Source of the DNA: Dipteris shenzhenensis
Lineage: Eukaryota; Polypodiophyta; Polypodiopsida; Gleicheniales
Assembly (NCBI GenBank): GCA_047967505.1
Contig: CM106541.1
Length of the DNA stretch: 64,000 nucleotides
Reading direction: 5' to 3' (one strand)
In this document: positions 11,114 to 21,362 of the stretch, piece by piece
Position numbering within the stretch: position 1 is the stretch's first letter
Layout of the letters: each line of letters begins with the position of its first letter
Position numbers and translations under genes: made by a program
Notes under the pieces: model-generated
Told to the model about the DNA's origin: nothing
The model's input: the letters and a program-made list of their open reading frames with translations, nothing else
The model's database searches: none

Positions 11114-13160
11114 AACATCATGAGAAGCAGTATGAGTAGAGCTAGAGAATGAGTCCATTGAATCATCTGGTATATTAGCATCATCAGAGAGGGACACAAC
11201 AGGGTAACTCGAATAATTCACAAGACGATTATTAGTTAAAGTATCAAGAGAAGGAACTGCACGTTCTGATAAAACTTGATTAAGAAAATCAAGTGAAGAT
11301 GAATTTGAGTTGCCTGGACAACATCTTTAGAGAAAATCACATTTGTATTGATGATCATGCATGAACGAGCTGGATCCCAAAGTTTGTATCCCCAACTCGT
11401 CCGGGAACATAACCAACAAAAATAGTCTTGTGGCTTTGAGGAGCAACCAAAAACTCCATAGAGAAGAAATGTCTAGTTTATCACCATGCCACTGTTCATA
11501 TGGTGTTGAAGCAAAAAGAGCAGCAATGGGAAGATGGTTCTGAACAAAAATGGCAGTGTGCACGGCCTCCATCCAAAAACTATCATCTAGATGACTTTTG
11601 GAGAGCATTGTGCATGCAAAGTCATTAGTAGTATGATTTTTACGTTCAGTAGCATCATGAGTGGAGGAGTATAAGGAAGTGCCAACTCATGAAGGATACC
11701 TTCTTGTCAACAAAAGGCTTGAAATGCATTGCTAAGATACTCCCCCCCATTATCTGAATGCAGGACCTTTAGCTGATATCCAGTTTTTGCAATTCAGCCA
11801 TGTGTTTGAAGTCAACAAATGTTTGAAATGATTCATGACGTGCTTTAAGAAATAAACCTCAGTCCACCTATTGAAGTCATCAATGAAGGTAATGTAGTAA
11901 CGACGACTGCCACGCCCGCATAGGACCACATATATCTGTGTGTACCAACGATAAGAGACTTGAACTTCGTGCTGCCTTATGATAAAATGAGCGTTGATGA
12001 TGCTTACCAAGAATACAAGCCTTGCAAGTTTCTAGTCATGGATGATCATCAAGATGCAGGCCGTGAACTAGAGAATGATTATGTAGATATTTAATAGATT
12101 TGAAGTTGGCATGAGTAATATCTCAATGCCAAAGGTCTGTTGTGCTGTGACTAGTGGCAAGAAGAACAACATTTTTGATTTCTCCTGCATCAGTAGAGTA
12201 GATATAGAGATTGACGATGATGAATTCCCTAAGCAATAATCTGCTTGGTGGACTCATGGCGAATTACACATAGCTTAGTGGTGAATTCAACCTGCAACAC
12301 CTATATCTGTCAATCGAGCAATGGAAACAAGATCTTATTTCAGATTAGGAACATGCAAGACTCCTGAGAGACAAAATACATCAGTAGTCGGAAGTTGAAA
12401 AGCAACATCACCAATGCCTTCAATGCAATGCTTAGTATCATTGCCCATTTGAACTGTGCATTTAGACAAGCATGGCCTGTAACTGACAAACCAATCCTAA
12501 TGAAAAGTCATATGATGATTTGCTCATGAATCAAGAATCAAATTGTCTACTATTTTGACATGAGAGGTGTTATTCTGAGATGACACCTCCTGTACATGAT
12601 ACATCTTGGTCTTTTCATGAGCAAGATCAGTCACACGAGATCTTGATTTGAGCTCTCTTTTACTTCTTTCTCAAGATCTACTAATTTGCGTGTGCGTTCA
12701 AACTCAAAATGACCTTCAATGTTGCAGTATCTACATTTCCTTTATGCTTGGAATTCCTGAGACCTATGTGTGATCTAAATGGAGGTGTAGCGCGTGAAAT
12801 AAGAGCATGATCTGGAGTATGAACAGTCATTGCTAGTCATTGCCTTGACCTTCTCATGGAGGACATTGGTAAATTGCCTTGGGTAAAGACCATTATGGAC
12901 TTTACAAGATAGAAAATGGCACCGTCGGGGCCGAGGGTTGAACCCATGCAGACACACATACCTTAACCACTAGGCTACGACCCCATTGGTGATTATTATA
13001 ATTTTTCCTTTTCCTTACCTTCTCTCTAAGCCTAATGGGTGTGTCTTTAAGCTTAGATAGTTTATTTTGTAAGTGTTGATTTGAGTCCTCGAGTGATTTA
13101 ACTTTTAGCTCCAAATGGGAAACTTGAGTCTAAAAATCACATATAGGTTTCTACAAGCTA
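11114..13160 (-). pseudogene. Ty1/copia family B: gag end, protease, integrase
   Basis: Read on the minus strand from about 13130 down: a coiled-coil-like gag segment (LKVKSLEDSNQHLQNKLSKL), a zinc knuckle near 12740 (CRYCNIEGHFEFE, last Cys lost), protease (ILDSGANHHM near 12540), GAG-pre-integrase (LWHRDISHANFKS), integrase core (TDICGPMR, LHYLHR, VLHSDNGGEYLS) and the integrase tail at 11608-11327 (SFWMEAVHTAIFVQNHLP). A Ser-rich linker runs to 11114, where element A1 cut it. There are many stops and frameshifts. The second half of the linker and the start of RT are at 13165-14116. Usual copia order is restored only if those blocks are moved back next to 6540. Confidence 0.85.
12902..12990 (-). 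repeat. tRNA-derived SINE-like head
   Basis: On the minus strand a 61-nt stretch has a pol III A-box-like TAGCCTAGTGGTTAAGG and a B-box-like GGTTCAACCC. Its ends GGGGTCG and CGGCCCC can pair over 7 bp (one G-T). The anticodon arm is too short for a tRNA. This is the layout of a tRNA-derived SINE head inserted in family B gag. No clear 3' tail or target duplication was identified. Confidence 0.5.
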
Positions 13161-13164
13161 TAAA

Positions 13165-14116
13165 TCCAAGACAGTATCCACCATATCAAATTGAGAGGAA
13201 ACTGTCTTTTAACTTGCTTCATAAGAGAAGAACTAGTTGCCAAGAGAAGGATGTCATCAACATATAGAGCCAGGAGAACAAAGTCGAGAGGCTGAGAGAA
13301 TATATATAAATTGCAATTAATAGAAGATGAAATGAACCCAAATTGTCGAAGGCAGGAGTCAATCTTTGAAAACCATGAGCGAGATGCCTGTTTCAAACCA
13401 TGGATTTCTTCCATCGACATACATAATCAGGATGGGTAGAATCAATGTAACCACTTGGTTGTAGCATATAAATCTCCTCAATGATTTCTCCATGAAGAAA
13501 GGCCGTCTTTATGTCCATTTGATCAATATCAAGATCAGCTTGAACGGCATAGGCTGGAAGAACCCGAATGGTAGTAAGCTTTACTACGAGAGAAAAAGTT
13601 TCAAAGTAATCAAGTCCAACCACTTGTGAATATCCTTTGGCAACCAAGCATGCCTTGTATTTGGATAGTGAACCATTAGCATGAAACTTATTTTTGAAAA
13701 TCCATTTGCAAGGTATAGAAGTACAATTTGAAGGAAGAGGGTAAATTTCATGTGGAATTGTGAATAAGAGAAACATATTCCTCAGACATGGCAGCATTCC
13801 ATTTATCTGCATCTGGGCTAGTAATAGCATCATGATAAGTAGAAGGATCAGGACCATCATGATCGATATTGCAAAATGCATGTGCTTGAAACCAAGGACA
13901 TTCTCCTACATAATGAATTCAATAACTTTGAGAGATGTCTTGTGAGAGCGTGGTGGTACAGGAGGAGATGGCTCTTCCAAATGAATTTCTTCAACATCTC
14001 AGTAGTCATCAGAGAAAGGAACTGAGATAGGAGGAAAAACAGGGTCAAGAGGTTCGGGAGAGGAAGAAATAGGAGGTGTATCCAAAGTGGAGTCTGGTAA
14101 AGCTAGAGTAGAAGAG
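13165..14116 (-). pseudogene. Ty1/copia family B: linker and first half of RT
   Basis: The minus strand carries the Pro/Ser-rich linker (14116 to about 13880), then RT: YKACLVAKGYSQVVGLDY, DQMDIKTAFLHGE, QASRSWFSKIDSCLRQFGF and the catalytic LYVDDILLLA near 13250, ending at SSQFDMVD. The continuation (TGDRTAGTLHLSQ) is at 6540 on the same strand. The left edge abuts family B gag sequence, which should lie upstream of protease, not downstream of RT. The block is out of place. Confidence 0.87.
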
Positions 14117-14121
14117 GATGG
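14117..14121. repeat. target site duplication GATGG (5' side of A1)
   Basis: Matches 11109-11113 exactly and sits immediately before TGTTGACATATCG, the start of the LTR. Confidence 0.9.
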
Positions 14122-14483
14122 TGTTGACATATCGAGCTCCACTCGTGATATGCCAGGGTGACCGTTGTGCATTTATGTCATCGACTTGTTAGCTACAAAT
14201 GCAGTTGGTACACCACCCATGAATAATAGCTGGATGACAGCTATCTTTACGTACTCTAGTTAGTGCCTCAGTTAGTATGCCACCTAGGTTAGCTGAGTTT
14301 GGTTTGAGACCCACATATAGGGTTCATCTATTCCTTTTGTACCTAGAGAGAGAGAGTTCTTTTGGCTTTCACAACTAAGAAGAGGAAAATTGTTTTCAGC
14401 CTCCACCTTTGTGTGTATTCCCCTATTGTGTATGTGAGAAAGCTGCAAGTGAGACTCCTTACCTCTCTCCCACTCTCTTCCCA
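14122..14483 (+). repeat. A1 5' LTR (displaced)
   Basis: A 362-bp LTR starting TGTTGACATATCGAGC and ending CTCTCTTCCCA. It is followed by a primer site, so it is a 5' LTR. It is full length compared with copy A2 (358-359 bp) and keeps the 70 bp missing from the 3' LTR. Flank and target duplication show it belongs to the element whose body is at 6541-10818. Confidence 0.92.
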
Positions 14484-14580
14484 TGGTATCAAAGCTCAGT
14501 TCGTGGTAAGGAGCTCAAGAAAGCAAACCAAGTTCACAGTGCCTTGGAAAGAGGATCAGTGTTGCTTTCCTTTTTCGGTA
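14484..14580 (+). promoter_or_regulatory. A1 primer binding site and start of leader
   Basis: TGGTATCAAAGCTCAGTTCG resembles the complement of the 3' end of initiator tRNA-Met (TGGTATCAGAGC), directly after the LTR as expected. The leader matches copy A2 up to about CCTTTTTCG and then stops. The body at 6541 resumes about 10 bp further along the same leader. Confidence 0.88.
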
Positions 14581-14760
14581 GACCTAGGGGCATCAGAGGA
14601 AAAATCCTTGGACCACCATTCCAAATACAAGGCTTGGTTCCTAATAGTCCATAGACCATGTTGCATAGCCCTAGAAGCCATCTCAGGTTTCTCAAAAAGA
14701 AAGACAAAAAAGCCTTTCTTTAAGAATATTACATTCAAAACACCCTTTCCTAATCCAGTT
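14581..14760 (-). pseudogene. LINE ORF1-like fragment (DUF4283)
   Basis: Minus strand reads FLKKGFFVFLFEKPEMASRA, then HGLWTIRNQALYLEWWSKDF and SSDAPRST. This is the spacing of the DUF4283 domain in plant LINE ORF1 proteins (gFFlfkF, gpWxixgxxLxlxxWxpdF). It begins exactly where the copia A leader breaks off and is only a fragment. Confidence 0.6.
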
Positions 14761-15060
14761 CATTTGGATCCAAGACTCAATAAAGGTAAACTTGAGGAGG
14801 TTTGTTAACCCCGGGAAAAAAACCCACTAATGGATGAGTTCTCAACCAAACTATACAGAGTCATGCAACAATGTGTTGTCCAGGAAGGCCATTACTATTT
14901 TACCTACTCCAGCTGCTTGATTCTCTCCATTAGACTGTTGTGCTCCACCAACATCTTGTTGCATAGCATGCTTGGGTTCTAGGAGTGATGATGGCGGGAG
15001 ACCTTCAACTTCCTCCTTGCTGGACGTAGGGAGCCTCAACTCTCTCGGAGTCTGCCTAGG

Positions 15061-15719
15061 ATTGTAACTATCTCCTCATTCATCTTTGCATGCTTTGTAT
15101 CCACTGGTTGAGGGCAATCCGACTTCTACTCCACTTCTATTGGCTTTGCTTTTGTCAGTTCGATTGCCTCCTCCTTCACCACTTGAAGTGCTTGCATGTG
15201 TGGTGGTAGGACTACCGGAGGCTCCTGCAAAAGCTTGAGTTCACCTCCCCTTTTTCCAACATCTCAAACATTTCATCTTGTGAATGCCCACATAAAATAT
15301 TGGCCGTACCTCCTCACGACATTAGAACATTTTTTCTCATATAAAACCAAGCCTATTTCTTGGCAACAATGAATCCTAAATTGAAGGGTCACCTTCTCAT
15401 TAATTCTCATGAAGTCTAGGTATTCATTATGGGAGAAATGGATTCTCTATATGAATGTCATACCCTACCTATAGTCGTAATCACTGTTGTGATCCCATAC
15501 CAAAAGATTGGTCTCTTCCCTAGTGAGACCAACATATATTTTGTATCTATAGTTTTTAAAGTGCGGGGCATTAGGAAACTCAGTGCTGCATAATTGTCTC
15601 CTAGCCTCTCCACATGGCTCATAAGCATGCCAAAGGTCATTGCATTTAATAATACACACCATCAAACCCGATAGCATGCCCTTTGGCCTATTTGTGTTTT
15701 GAATCATTTCAGGCCACAT
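15061..15719 (-). pseudogene. decayed ParB-like gene fragment
   Basis: Minus strand from 15719 reads GMLSGLMVCIIKCNDLWHAY, then YKIYVGLTREETNLLVWDHN, and after two TAG stops continues RIHFSHNEYLDFMRINEK. The pattern YxGLTxEExxxLxxxHN resembles the second half of eukaryotic ParB-like domains, where it follows the GxHx motif (absent here). A further segment (QDEMFEMLEKGEVN, frame-shifted) leads to an acidic tail. It may be a relative of the gene at 0.9-3.0 kb, but I see no direct sequence match between them. Confidence 0.45.
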
Positions 15720-15867
15720 TGCACTTGTTTGGGATATCCAATTTTGTTGACATGTATCGTTGGATGGGGAAAACCGATGGCTGAAATTTTGCTACCCTCG
15801 CAAATTTTAAATTTTCACAGGCAAAAGATCCCATGAGTCCACAAAACTAAAGGACCATCAGGACCAT

Positions 15868-15955
15868 TATGATTGGGCATGTTATGTCCAAAATCAAGGC
15901 ATGTTATGTTCAAAATCAGGACCATTATGATTGGACATGTTATGTTCAAAATCTA
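15868..15955. repeat. short direct repeat
   Basis: accattatgattgggcatgttatgtccaaaatc is repeated about 55 bp later with a few changes, and its inner part (ggcatgttatgttcaaaatca) occurs a third time between them. Confidence 0.7.
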
Positions 15956-16264
15956 TGCCTTGGTACTTGATGTAGGGTTGTAGAGCTTCAGGGTCTTAGA
16001 GCCTTGGGGCAGAGCCTTGGGGCAGGCAGGCTTCCGAGTGGATCATGGGACCATGGACCATATACTCACACTCAAGAGGTCATTAAGGAGGCCAAGGCAT
16101 GGAGACAGAGGGTATAATGTTGCTTTATGTATTTCCATAGGATTTTGACACAAATGTCAGGATCGTCCATTTGTACTTAACACATTTATTGAGTTATTGA
16201 AAAGGCTGTGTGTCAGACTCCTTTGTACAAAGACTCATCAAGAGAAAGATTTTAAAGTTTAGCA

Positions 16265-16392
16265 TTTTTTAAAAGGATTTGGATATATATAGAGGTAAGA
16301 GGAAATTTCACATTCACTTCTCACTTTGTATAGAGGTTTGGATATATATAGAGGTAAGAGGCAATTTCACATTTACTTCTCACTTTCACTTT
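16265..16392. repeat. tandem duplication of about 68 bp
   Basis: Two copies of a unit containing tttggatatatatagagg, taagagg, aatttcacatt and acttctcactt lie head to tail. Confidence 0.8.
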
Positions 16393-16459
16393 TAGAGAGC
16401 CATAGTATCTCCCACTCTCAAAACTCTCTCATTCCCTCAATCACTGTTTGATTGCAATG

Positions 16460-16591
16460 TCATGCAACCTCTGCCTTTAGCAAAGCTTCAAACCAATCTA
16501 CTGACATATCCTTATCTGGTAGGATAGCACCATCACATATAGTGTTACTCCCCCCTATCTGCTCTTGAGACTTAGTTTTAGATGAACTCAT
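16460..16591 (-). CDS. short ORF fused to family A LTR fragment
   Basis: A minus-strand frame begins ATG at 16591, directly after the end of a family A LTR (16592-16884), and reads MSSSKTKSQEQIGGS, then DMSVDWFEALLKAEVA and a stop. There is no primer site between LTR and ATG, unlike A1 and A2. It resembles neither A gag nor B gag. It could be a gene fragment joined to the LTR by rearrangement or by template switching. Function unknown, coding status uncertain. Confidence 0.3.
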   Translation of the reverse strand: MSSSKTKSQEQIGGSNTICDGAILPDKDMSVDWFEALLKAEVA

Positions 16592-16884
16592 TGTGAAGAT
16601 AGTGGGAGAGAGGGAAGGAGTCTCACTTGCGGCTTTCTCACAATCACAAATGGGGGAATACACACAAAGGTGGAGGCTGAAAACAATTTTCCTCTTCTTA
16701 GTTGTGAAAGCCAAAAGAACTCAAGTACAAAGAAATAGAAGAACCCTATATGTGGGTCTCAAACCAAACTCAACTAACTAAGGTGGCATACTAACTGAGC
16801 CACGAACTAGTGTAGATAAGGATAGCTGTCATCCAGCTATTATTCATGGGCGGTGTACCAACCGCATCTCCAGCTAACAAGTCG
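16592..16884 (-). repeat. family A LTR fragment (minus orientation)
   Basis: Inverted A LTR beginning TGTGAAGATAGTGGGAG and matching 20217-20510; truncated at its outer end (stops at AACAAGTCGG, losing about 65 bp including the TGTTGAG terminus). More diverged than the A2 LTRs. No internal region is attached. Confidence 0.88.
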
Positions 16885-17315
16885 GTCTTACTTTGTATTT
16901 CTTACTTAGTAAACTTTCACATTTCCATAATACAAGCTCTTAAACTACATGTGCTTCGTAGACTTACCAAAATCTTGGAGACCAACAATGAGGAATTCAA
17001 TAAATGGAATAATTCATTCTTTAACTCACTCAATCTCATGGATGTTTTTATCGAAGCTATACTTATATATTAATATAAAATCCTGGTGAAAGTTTATCAA
17101 GCTAGTTTTTTTAGTTTCACAATATTGATAGAACATAATAGAGTTTATATATTTTCTTTTAAAATTTAAAGCAAAAGATGTAAATCTTGGCGAAACTTTA
17201 AATTTTTTCTCATTAAAGTTTCAAATCTTGGGCAAATAATTCGAATGTTTATTTTTATCAGGGCATACAAACTTTCGACACCAATATAAAAATTTCGCTT
17301 CATAACGAAACTAAC
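16885..17315. other. AT-rich lead-in to Helentron
   Basis: No gene. Repeated phrases such as ttggcgaaactttaaa and attaaagtttcaaatcttgg occur. The left end of the Helentron probably lies here, but no terminal motif could be fixed. Confidence 0.4.
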
Positions 17316-18620
17316 ATGAAAAAATCATCCATGCTCAATCTACATAAAATTTATCCAACATTGACAAGAGCAAATGCATATCATATTCACTTACAAAGAG
17401 AATCTGACTTCCTCTTTTCTCCATATGACTTCTTATTGTCTACCTTGACAGATGTATTTTCCTTCAAAATAGAATTGTTTGATGACAGCGATGATATAGA
17501 CTATTTTTTCTTTGAGAATGTTAGTTTACAGGGCAAGAAAACATTACTTCAAATTAAAATACAACATCCACACATGAACATTTTTCCATGCACAACAAGT
17601 ACTAATTTTGATAGAAGGAAAATATGGAGTGATAAAATGGAAGCAAGTTTGAGCAGTATTTGCTTAGACGGCACAAACAAGTCAATGAAAGAAATGATGA
17701 ACACAATGAAATCTCTTTACCCGAAAATGAATATATCTTACACCTTGATTAGAAGGAAAGTTTCACAATTAAGAAGCGCATTAACTAAAACAAAAGATAA
17801 TGACTGTGCTCAAGCATTCCAAGAGAAGAACAACACTAGTGTTCAATCCACTTCTACCTTGAGAATAAAAAGAAAACGAGGAGATTCAATCACTATTAAT
17901 GAAAATATCAATGAAGAAATTTACATGTCCTTGTTCCATCATTGTTCAAAACATGTTTAAAAAAACTTGAAACAAATAAAAGACACACCAACAGATGATT
18001 GCTACTCTTGCGAAAGATTAGTTTTTGGAAAAAACAAGATTTACCTTTCGAAACACAAATTCGATTGGATTTGTTCCAAAAGAGGAAATGCAAATACATC
18101 GTACAAGGAGAAGACATAAAAAATATTCTATGATTGCAATACATCACTAAGTCTTAATTCCATTCCCAAGTACTTTGTGTCAATACATATCACCTTAAAT
18201 GAACCATTGGCACTTGTTAGTCAACTAAATGAAATTGAAGAGTCCCTCGGCACCCCCAGGATCGCATTCACACAAATTAGGGAGTTGGAATTTAATGGAC
18301 AATTGGGGATCTTTGGAAGCATCATGAATGTTGTAATTGACACAAACAAAATCTAGCATGTTATTCCAAGAGTTTTGGATGACAAAGCTTCAATAACAAT
18401 AGGAATTAAGGAAAAACTAGAATATAAATCCACTTACGCAATAGGCAATGTACGACCAATAATTCTAATGAGAGCCCTCAAAGCTTTCATAGACAAACCT
18501 TTATATATAGAAAACAATGTGACTATCAACCATGAGTGGTATAAACAAGTACTAGAAATGCAACAACTTCATTTCAATACAAACTCTAAAGAAAGTACAG
18601 TCAATCCTCAAGACAATTAG
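17316..18620 (+). pseudogene. Helentron N-terminal region and DUF6570
   Basis: An N-terminal segment of about 210 residues (17316-17960) of unknown role ends in a basic patch (RIKRKRGD). After a stop comes CYSCERLVFGKNK, a CxxC zinc-finger-like element. The DUF6570-like block is at about 18160-18550: IPKYFVSIHITL, IAFTQIRELEFNGQLGIFGS, then VRPIILMRALKAFIDKPLY. This block lies N-terminal to Rep in Helitron polyproteins. Four or five stops split it. The remnant at 29428-29886 has the same arrangement of basic patch then CxC motif. Confidence 0.7.
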
Positions 18621-18980
18621 GAAAATGCAGATATTGAACTTAACACATTGATTCACAATATCTTAAGTGTGGAACAAATTGTTGAATACAAAACAAAAGT
18701 GACTTACATTGCACAAGGGGAGAATCAAAAGCCTTTAGGCCTTTTTCAAGACAAGCATAGTGAAAAGTTGATTTCCCAACACTCTTCTTTAGATGTCCTA
18801 GACATGTTTATAATAAAAACCTAACTTATTTAGACATTGTGATATGGGAAATCATGCACAAATATTTGAAATTCTCCCACAACATTCCAAACTTGTTTTT
18901 CAAATCAATAAAAGTTCTCATACATCAAGTTATGCAAATCCATATGGGTGCGATTAAGAAAAGGTATGTTGTAAAGCAAA

Positions 18981-19643
18981 GTGTTGTATGCTAAGGATGT
19001 GAAAAAAAATACTAACATAGAGAGCATATTAAAATCAAGAATAGGCTATCGAGACTTTGAGAGCCTCCGAACCTCTCCAGACTACAAGGAAAAACCTAGG
19101 AAGGAAGCTTTTGCAATGACAAGGCAACTAGGGCCACCAACCTTCTTCATTACATTCTCGTGCACTGATGAACAACTATGGAATCCACTAGTGAACGCTC
19201 TGCAAAGAAGATATAACTCCAACACAAGCGATCTTAACGAGTCCTCCACAAATAGGGAAATCAACCAACTAGTTCGGCAAAATCCAACTTTGTGTGCTAG
19301 GTACTACGTGCACAAGCTACAAATAATGTTATCTCTTCTATTAAAAGACTCTACAATACTAGGAAATGTTGATGATTACTTCAACGTAACTGAATTCCAA
19401 AGTAGGGGGAGCCATCACAAACATGACATTCTCTGGGTAAAGAATGCACCAACATACAATTCAAAAGCCAAGCTAGAATTGATAAGTTTCATAAACGAAC
19501 ACATCACATGCGACAAGTGTTTCTTAACAACATGCGCAAAGAAAAGAAATAAGAATTTTCGGTTTAACTATCCAAAACCTCCCTTGAATGAGACAATGAT
19601 CCTTTCCCCACTATACAACAAAGATAGAGCTAAATACCAGTAG
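18981..19643 (+). pseudogene. Helentron Rep (Helitron_like_N, HUH nuclease)
   Basis: Reads IESILKSRIGYRDFESLRTS, EAFAMTRQLGPPTFFITFSC, then at 19400-19440 YFNVTEFQSRGSHHKHDILW, whose H-K-H (near 19416-19424) is the HUH metal-binding motif of the Rep nuclease. It continues with CAKKRNKNFRFNYPKPP and TMI, also typical of Helitron Rep. Rep nicks and joins single-stranded DNA during rolling-circle transposition. This 220-codon stretch is open. The following segment to 20211 (WQSNTDIQFI-like, SYMTKMDNTITKSLLKDTMR, AFLHSQQMSAQLASFITLSL) continues the protein in shifted frames up to the copia insertion. Confidence 0.82.
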
Positions 19644-20216
19644 GTATACCAAAAAATACATACCAAACACAACAATATCGTTCAATGATTGGCTGTAACA
19701 CTTGGACATGGACTTGAAATCATATATAAAGTCCTTATAATCGACGATCACCAAGACAACACTGTTCCTTAAACGTGACCCAAAAGACATATTCACTAAT
19801 GCATTCAACAAAAAGAATAAATACTTATGGCAATCTAACACGGATATACAATTCATTATAGATCCATATGTAGCAACATCCTATTGCATGTCATACATGA
19901 CTAAAATGGACAACACAATAACAAAATCATTGTTGAAAGATACAATGAGAGCTTGCATGCAAGGAAGCTCCACCACACAAGAATGTATAAGGAAAATGGG
20001 CAACGCATTCCTACACTCACAACAAATGAGTGCACAACTTGCTTCCTTCATTACTTTATCTTTACCTTTACATAGATCCACACGAGATTTCATGAGAAAG
20101 ACAAGAGAGCATTCTTGCTAAAATGAAAGGACATACTACAAAAACTTCCCAACAACTCAACATACATTTCTTACAAATTGCTGATTGACAAATATATTAG
20201 AAGAGCACACATGGGC
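19644..20216 (+). pseudogene. Helentron region between Rep and helicase
   Basis: Plus-strand frames carry DPYVATSYCMSYMTK, then EAQQ-type Rep tail sequence QECIRKMGNAFLHSQQMSAQ and LPLHRSTRDFM, which correspond to the conserved region after the Rep core in Helitron proteins. The frame is interrupted at 20217 by copia A2 after KYIRRAHMG and resumes at 24770 with MDNICLATLALEYN. Confidence 0.7.
20212..20216. repeat. target site duplication of copia A2, left
   Basis: TGGGC here versus TGGAC at 24770-24774 (one mismatch). Removing the element and one copy restores the Helentron frame across HMDNI. Confidence 0.75.
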
Positions 20217-20575
20217 TGTGAAGAGAGTGGGAGAGAAGTAAGGAGTCTCACTTGCGGATTTCTCACATACACAATGGGGGAATACACACAAAGGTGGAGG
20301 CTGAAAACAGTTTTCCTCTTCTTAGTTGTGAAAGCCAAAAAGAACTCTCTCTAAGTACAAAAGGAATAGATGAACCCTATATGTGGGTCTCAAACCAAAC
20401 TTAGCTAACCTAGGTGGCATACTAACTGAGCCACTAACTAGAGTACATAAAGATAGCTGTCATCCAGCTATTATTCATGGGCGGTGTACCAACCGCATCT
20501 GCAGCTAACAAGTCAGTGACATAAATGCACAATGGTCACCCTGGCATATCATGAGTGGAGCTCGATATCTCAACA
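20217..20575 (-). repeat. A2 3' LTR
   Basis: On the plus strand starts TGTGAAGAGAGTGG and ends TATCTCAACA; the inverse of TGTTGAGATA...CA. Directly followed (leftwards in element sense) by the target site and preceded by the polypurine tract at 20576-20590. Confidence 0.93.
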
Positions 20576-21362
20576 CTCCCCCTCGAGCTCAATCCCAATT
20601 CCAACACACCAAGTAGGTCTCTAAACTTGTGCAGCTTCTCTACGCCCAATGCCTTCATGAATATGTCAGCTACCTGATCCTTTGTGCTGACATAAACTAG
20701 ATCAATAAAACCTACTAGAACCTTCTCTCGCACATAGTGATAATGGACCTCAATGTGCTTTGTTCTAGCATAATAGACTGGGTTATTTGCCAAGTGTATA
20801 ATGCTCATGTTGTCACAATAAATGACAACTGGCCCATCTAATGCATATCATAAAGTAGCTTATGCAACCAAGCTACCTCACATGCAGCCATTGCTGCACC
20901 CCTATACTAAGCCTCTGTGCTCAACAAGGCAATTGTAGGCTGTTTCTTGCTACTCCAAGTGACTGCAACACTCCCAAAAGAGAACACATATCCACTGGTA
21001 GATTGTCTATCAGAAATACTACCAGCCCAATCAGCATCAATGTATCCATGCAACTGTATCTGAATCCCAGTCTCATAAAATAGTCCATACTGCAATGTGG
21101 ACTTCACATGCCTTAGTATGCATCTAGCCGCATCCAAATGTGGTTTCCTTACAGCCTGCATAAATTGACTTACCAACACAACATCATAGCTCAAATCTGG
21201 CCTGGTAATAGTCATATAAATCAAACTTCCTACTATGCGTCTGTACATAGTAGGGTCTTCCAGAAGCTCACTTGCATCTGCGCTCAACTTCACATTCTGC
21301 TCCAAAGGAACTGAAATAGGATTACAACCTGTCATCCCATATTTGGATAGCATGTCCAATCC
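20576..21362 (-). pseudogene. A2 RNase H and C-terminal end of pol
   Basis: From 21359 downward the minus strand reads MDMLSKYGMTGCNPISVPLE, PTMYRRIVGSLIYMTITRPD, ARCILRHVKSTLQYGLFY, GYIDADWAGSISDRQSTSGY (RNase H with DADWAG) and, after a TAG (CAG in relatives) and a frame change, the C-terminal HLANNPVYYARTKHIEVHYH. It ends at the polypurine tract. This is the part lost from A1. Confidence 0.9.

Noticed and set aside
12902-12965. Intact tRNA gene
   Set aside because: A and B boxes are present but the anticodon arm is too short and the T stem pairs poorly; SINE head is more likely.
14362-14808. 148-codon plus-strand frame starting MAFTTKKRKIVF
   Set aside because: It runs from the family A LTR through the leader into antisense LINE sequence; an accidental frame.
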